A stretch of 23,289 nucleotides of DNA from Proteobacteria bacterium CAG:495. GTDB taxonomy: Bacteria > Pseudomonadota > Alphaproteobacteria > RF32 > CAG-239. The stretch covers positions 1 to 23,289 of the forward strand of contig HF995322.1 in assembly GCA_000432275.1 (NCBI GenBank), in the 5' to 3' direction. Made by a program: the position numbers and the translations under genes. Positions 23,148 to 23,289 of this stretch are shown here, one piece after another. How positions within the stretch are numbered: position 1 is the first letter of the stretch; each line of letters starts with the position of its first letter. Below the pieces are notes generated by a model that did not search any database, had not been told where the DNA came from, and saw nothing but the letters and a program-made list of their open reading frames with translations.

Positions 23148-23289
23148 GTGAAGGAAAAACTGCTCGACATATTGGAAAAAATTCCTTATTACCTGGACGA
23201 TTTTTTCGCTTCTGTCCGATTGCGCCTGTCGCTCAATCGCTTTGTCGGCACTTTGAAAAACAACCGTATGGCCGCAGCGGCATTCCTGA
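23148..23289 (+). CDS. 5' end of an unidentified gene (runs off the window)
   Basis: GTG 23148 directly follows the plsC stop, and the frame VKEKLLDILEKIPYYLDDFF stays open for 47 codons to the right edge. AAGGA at 23133-23137 may serve as ribosome site. The visible part is helical and mixed charged/hydrophobic. Too short to identify; by position it belongs to the ftsE-plsC operon. Confidence 0.6.
   Translation, partial: MKEKLLDILEKIPYYLDDFFASVRLRLSLNRFVGTLKNNRMAAAAFL

Noticed and set aside
1..23289. CRISPR array, complete insertion sequence, rRNA or prophage genes
   Set aside because: No regularly spaced repeats, transposase, rRNA-like or phage structural sequence was recognised on either strand.

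Overview
The window looks like chromosome of an alphaproteobacterium of moderate GC, probably an uncultured or host-associated lineage known mostly from assemblies (inference). Support comes from gene order: prmA followed by an M24 aminopeptidase P; xseB directly before ispA; and a zinc-ribbon/DUF3426 membrane protein divergent from ftsE-ftsX-DUF218-plsC. The AspRS motif 2 (DPRADRSPGEFYQ) also has the form I associate with this class. Most genes have good Shine-Dalgarno sites, and rho-independent terminators are common.

Layout. 1-233: 3' end of a cysteine-rich protein. 289-1492 (-): two tandem paralogous proteins of unknown function, 202 aa each. 1571-3615 (-): yebC, ruvC and an HD-domain phosphohydrolase. 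3744-4538 (-): putative lipoprotein. 4635-7690 (+): prmA, aminopeptidase P and an exported thioredoxin-like protein whose ribosome site lies in a perfect palindrome. 7833-8038: cold-shock gene with a one-base frameshift. 8096-9100 (-): YbhN/UPF0104 membrane protein. 9328-9403: tRNA-Thr(UGU) with its own promoter and terminator. 9533-10540 (-): A/T-rich, probably acquired membrane protein. 10602-12371 (-): aspS. 12534-15366 (-): four mostly uncharacterised single genes, each followed by its own terminator, including a two-module zinc protein and a divergent DHH-type protein. 15367-16328: about 960 bases without a clear gene, holding decayed reading frames and a compact promoter-terminator unit. 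16329-17477 (+): rnd. 17535-17828 (-): ArsR-type regulator, divergent from xseB-ispA. 19201-20052 (-): zinc-ribbon/DUF3426 protein. 20167-23289 (+): ftsE, ftsX, DUF218/YdcF, plsC and the start of one more gene, overlapping or nearly so.

How the genes fit together. The right end is a cell-envelope operon: FtsEX controls septal peptidoglycan hydrolysis, DUF218 proteins are often envelope-linked, and PlsC makes phosphatidic acid. IspA supplies farnesyl diphosphate for undecaprenyl and quinone synthesis. The left half is translation and DNA repair housekeeping (aspS, prmA, yebC, ruvC, tRNA-Thr).

The most notable observations are small rearrangements in conserved genes: a 29-bp-period duplication that breaks ispA, a single-base deletion in the cold-shock gene, and a 33-bp in-frame duplication in yebC. 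There is also a pair of mutually exclusive hairpins that could gate translation of the thioredoxin-like gene. I did not find a clear defence system, CRISPR array, intact insertion sequence or prophage. Whether the broken genes are real or assembly errors cannot be decided from the sequence alone.
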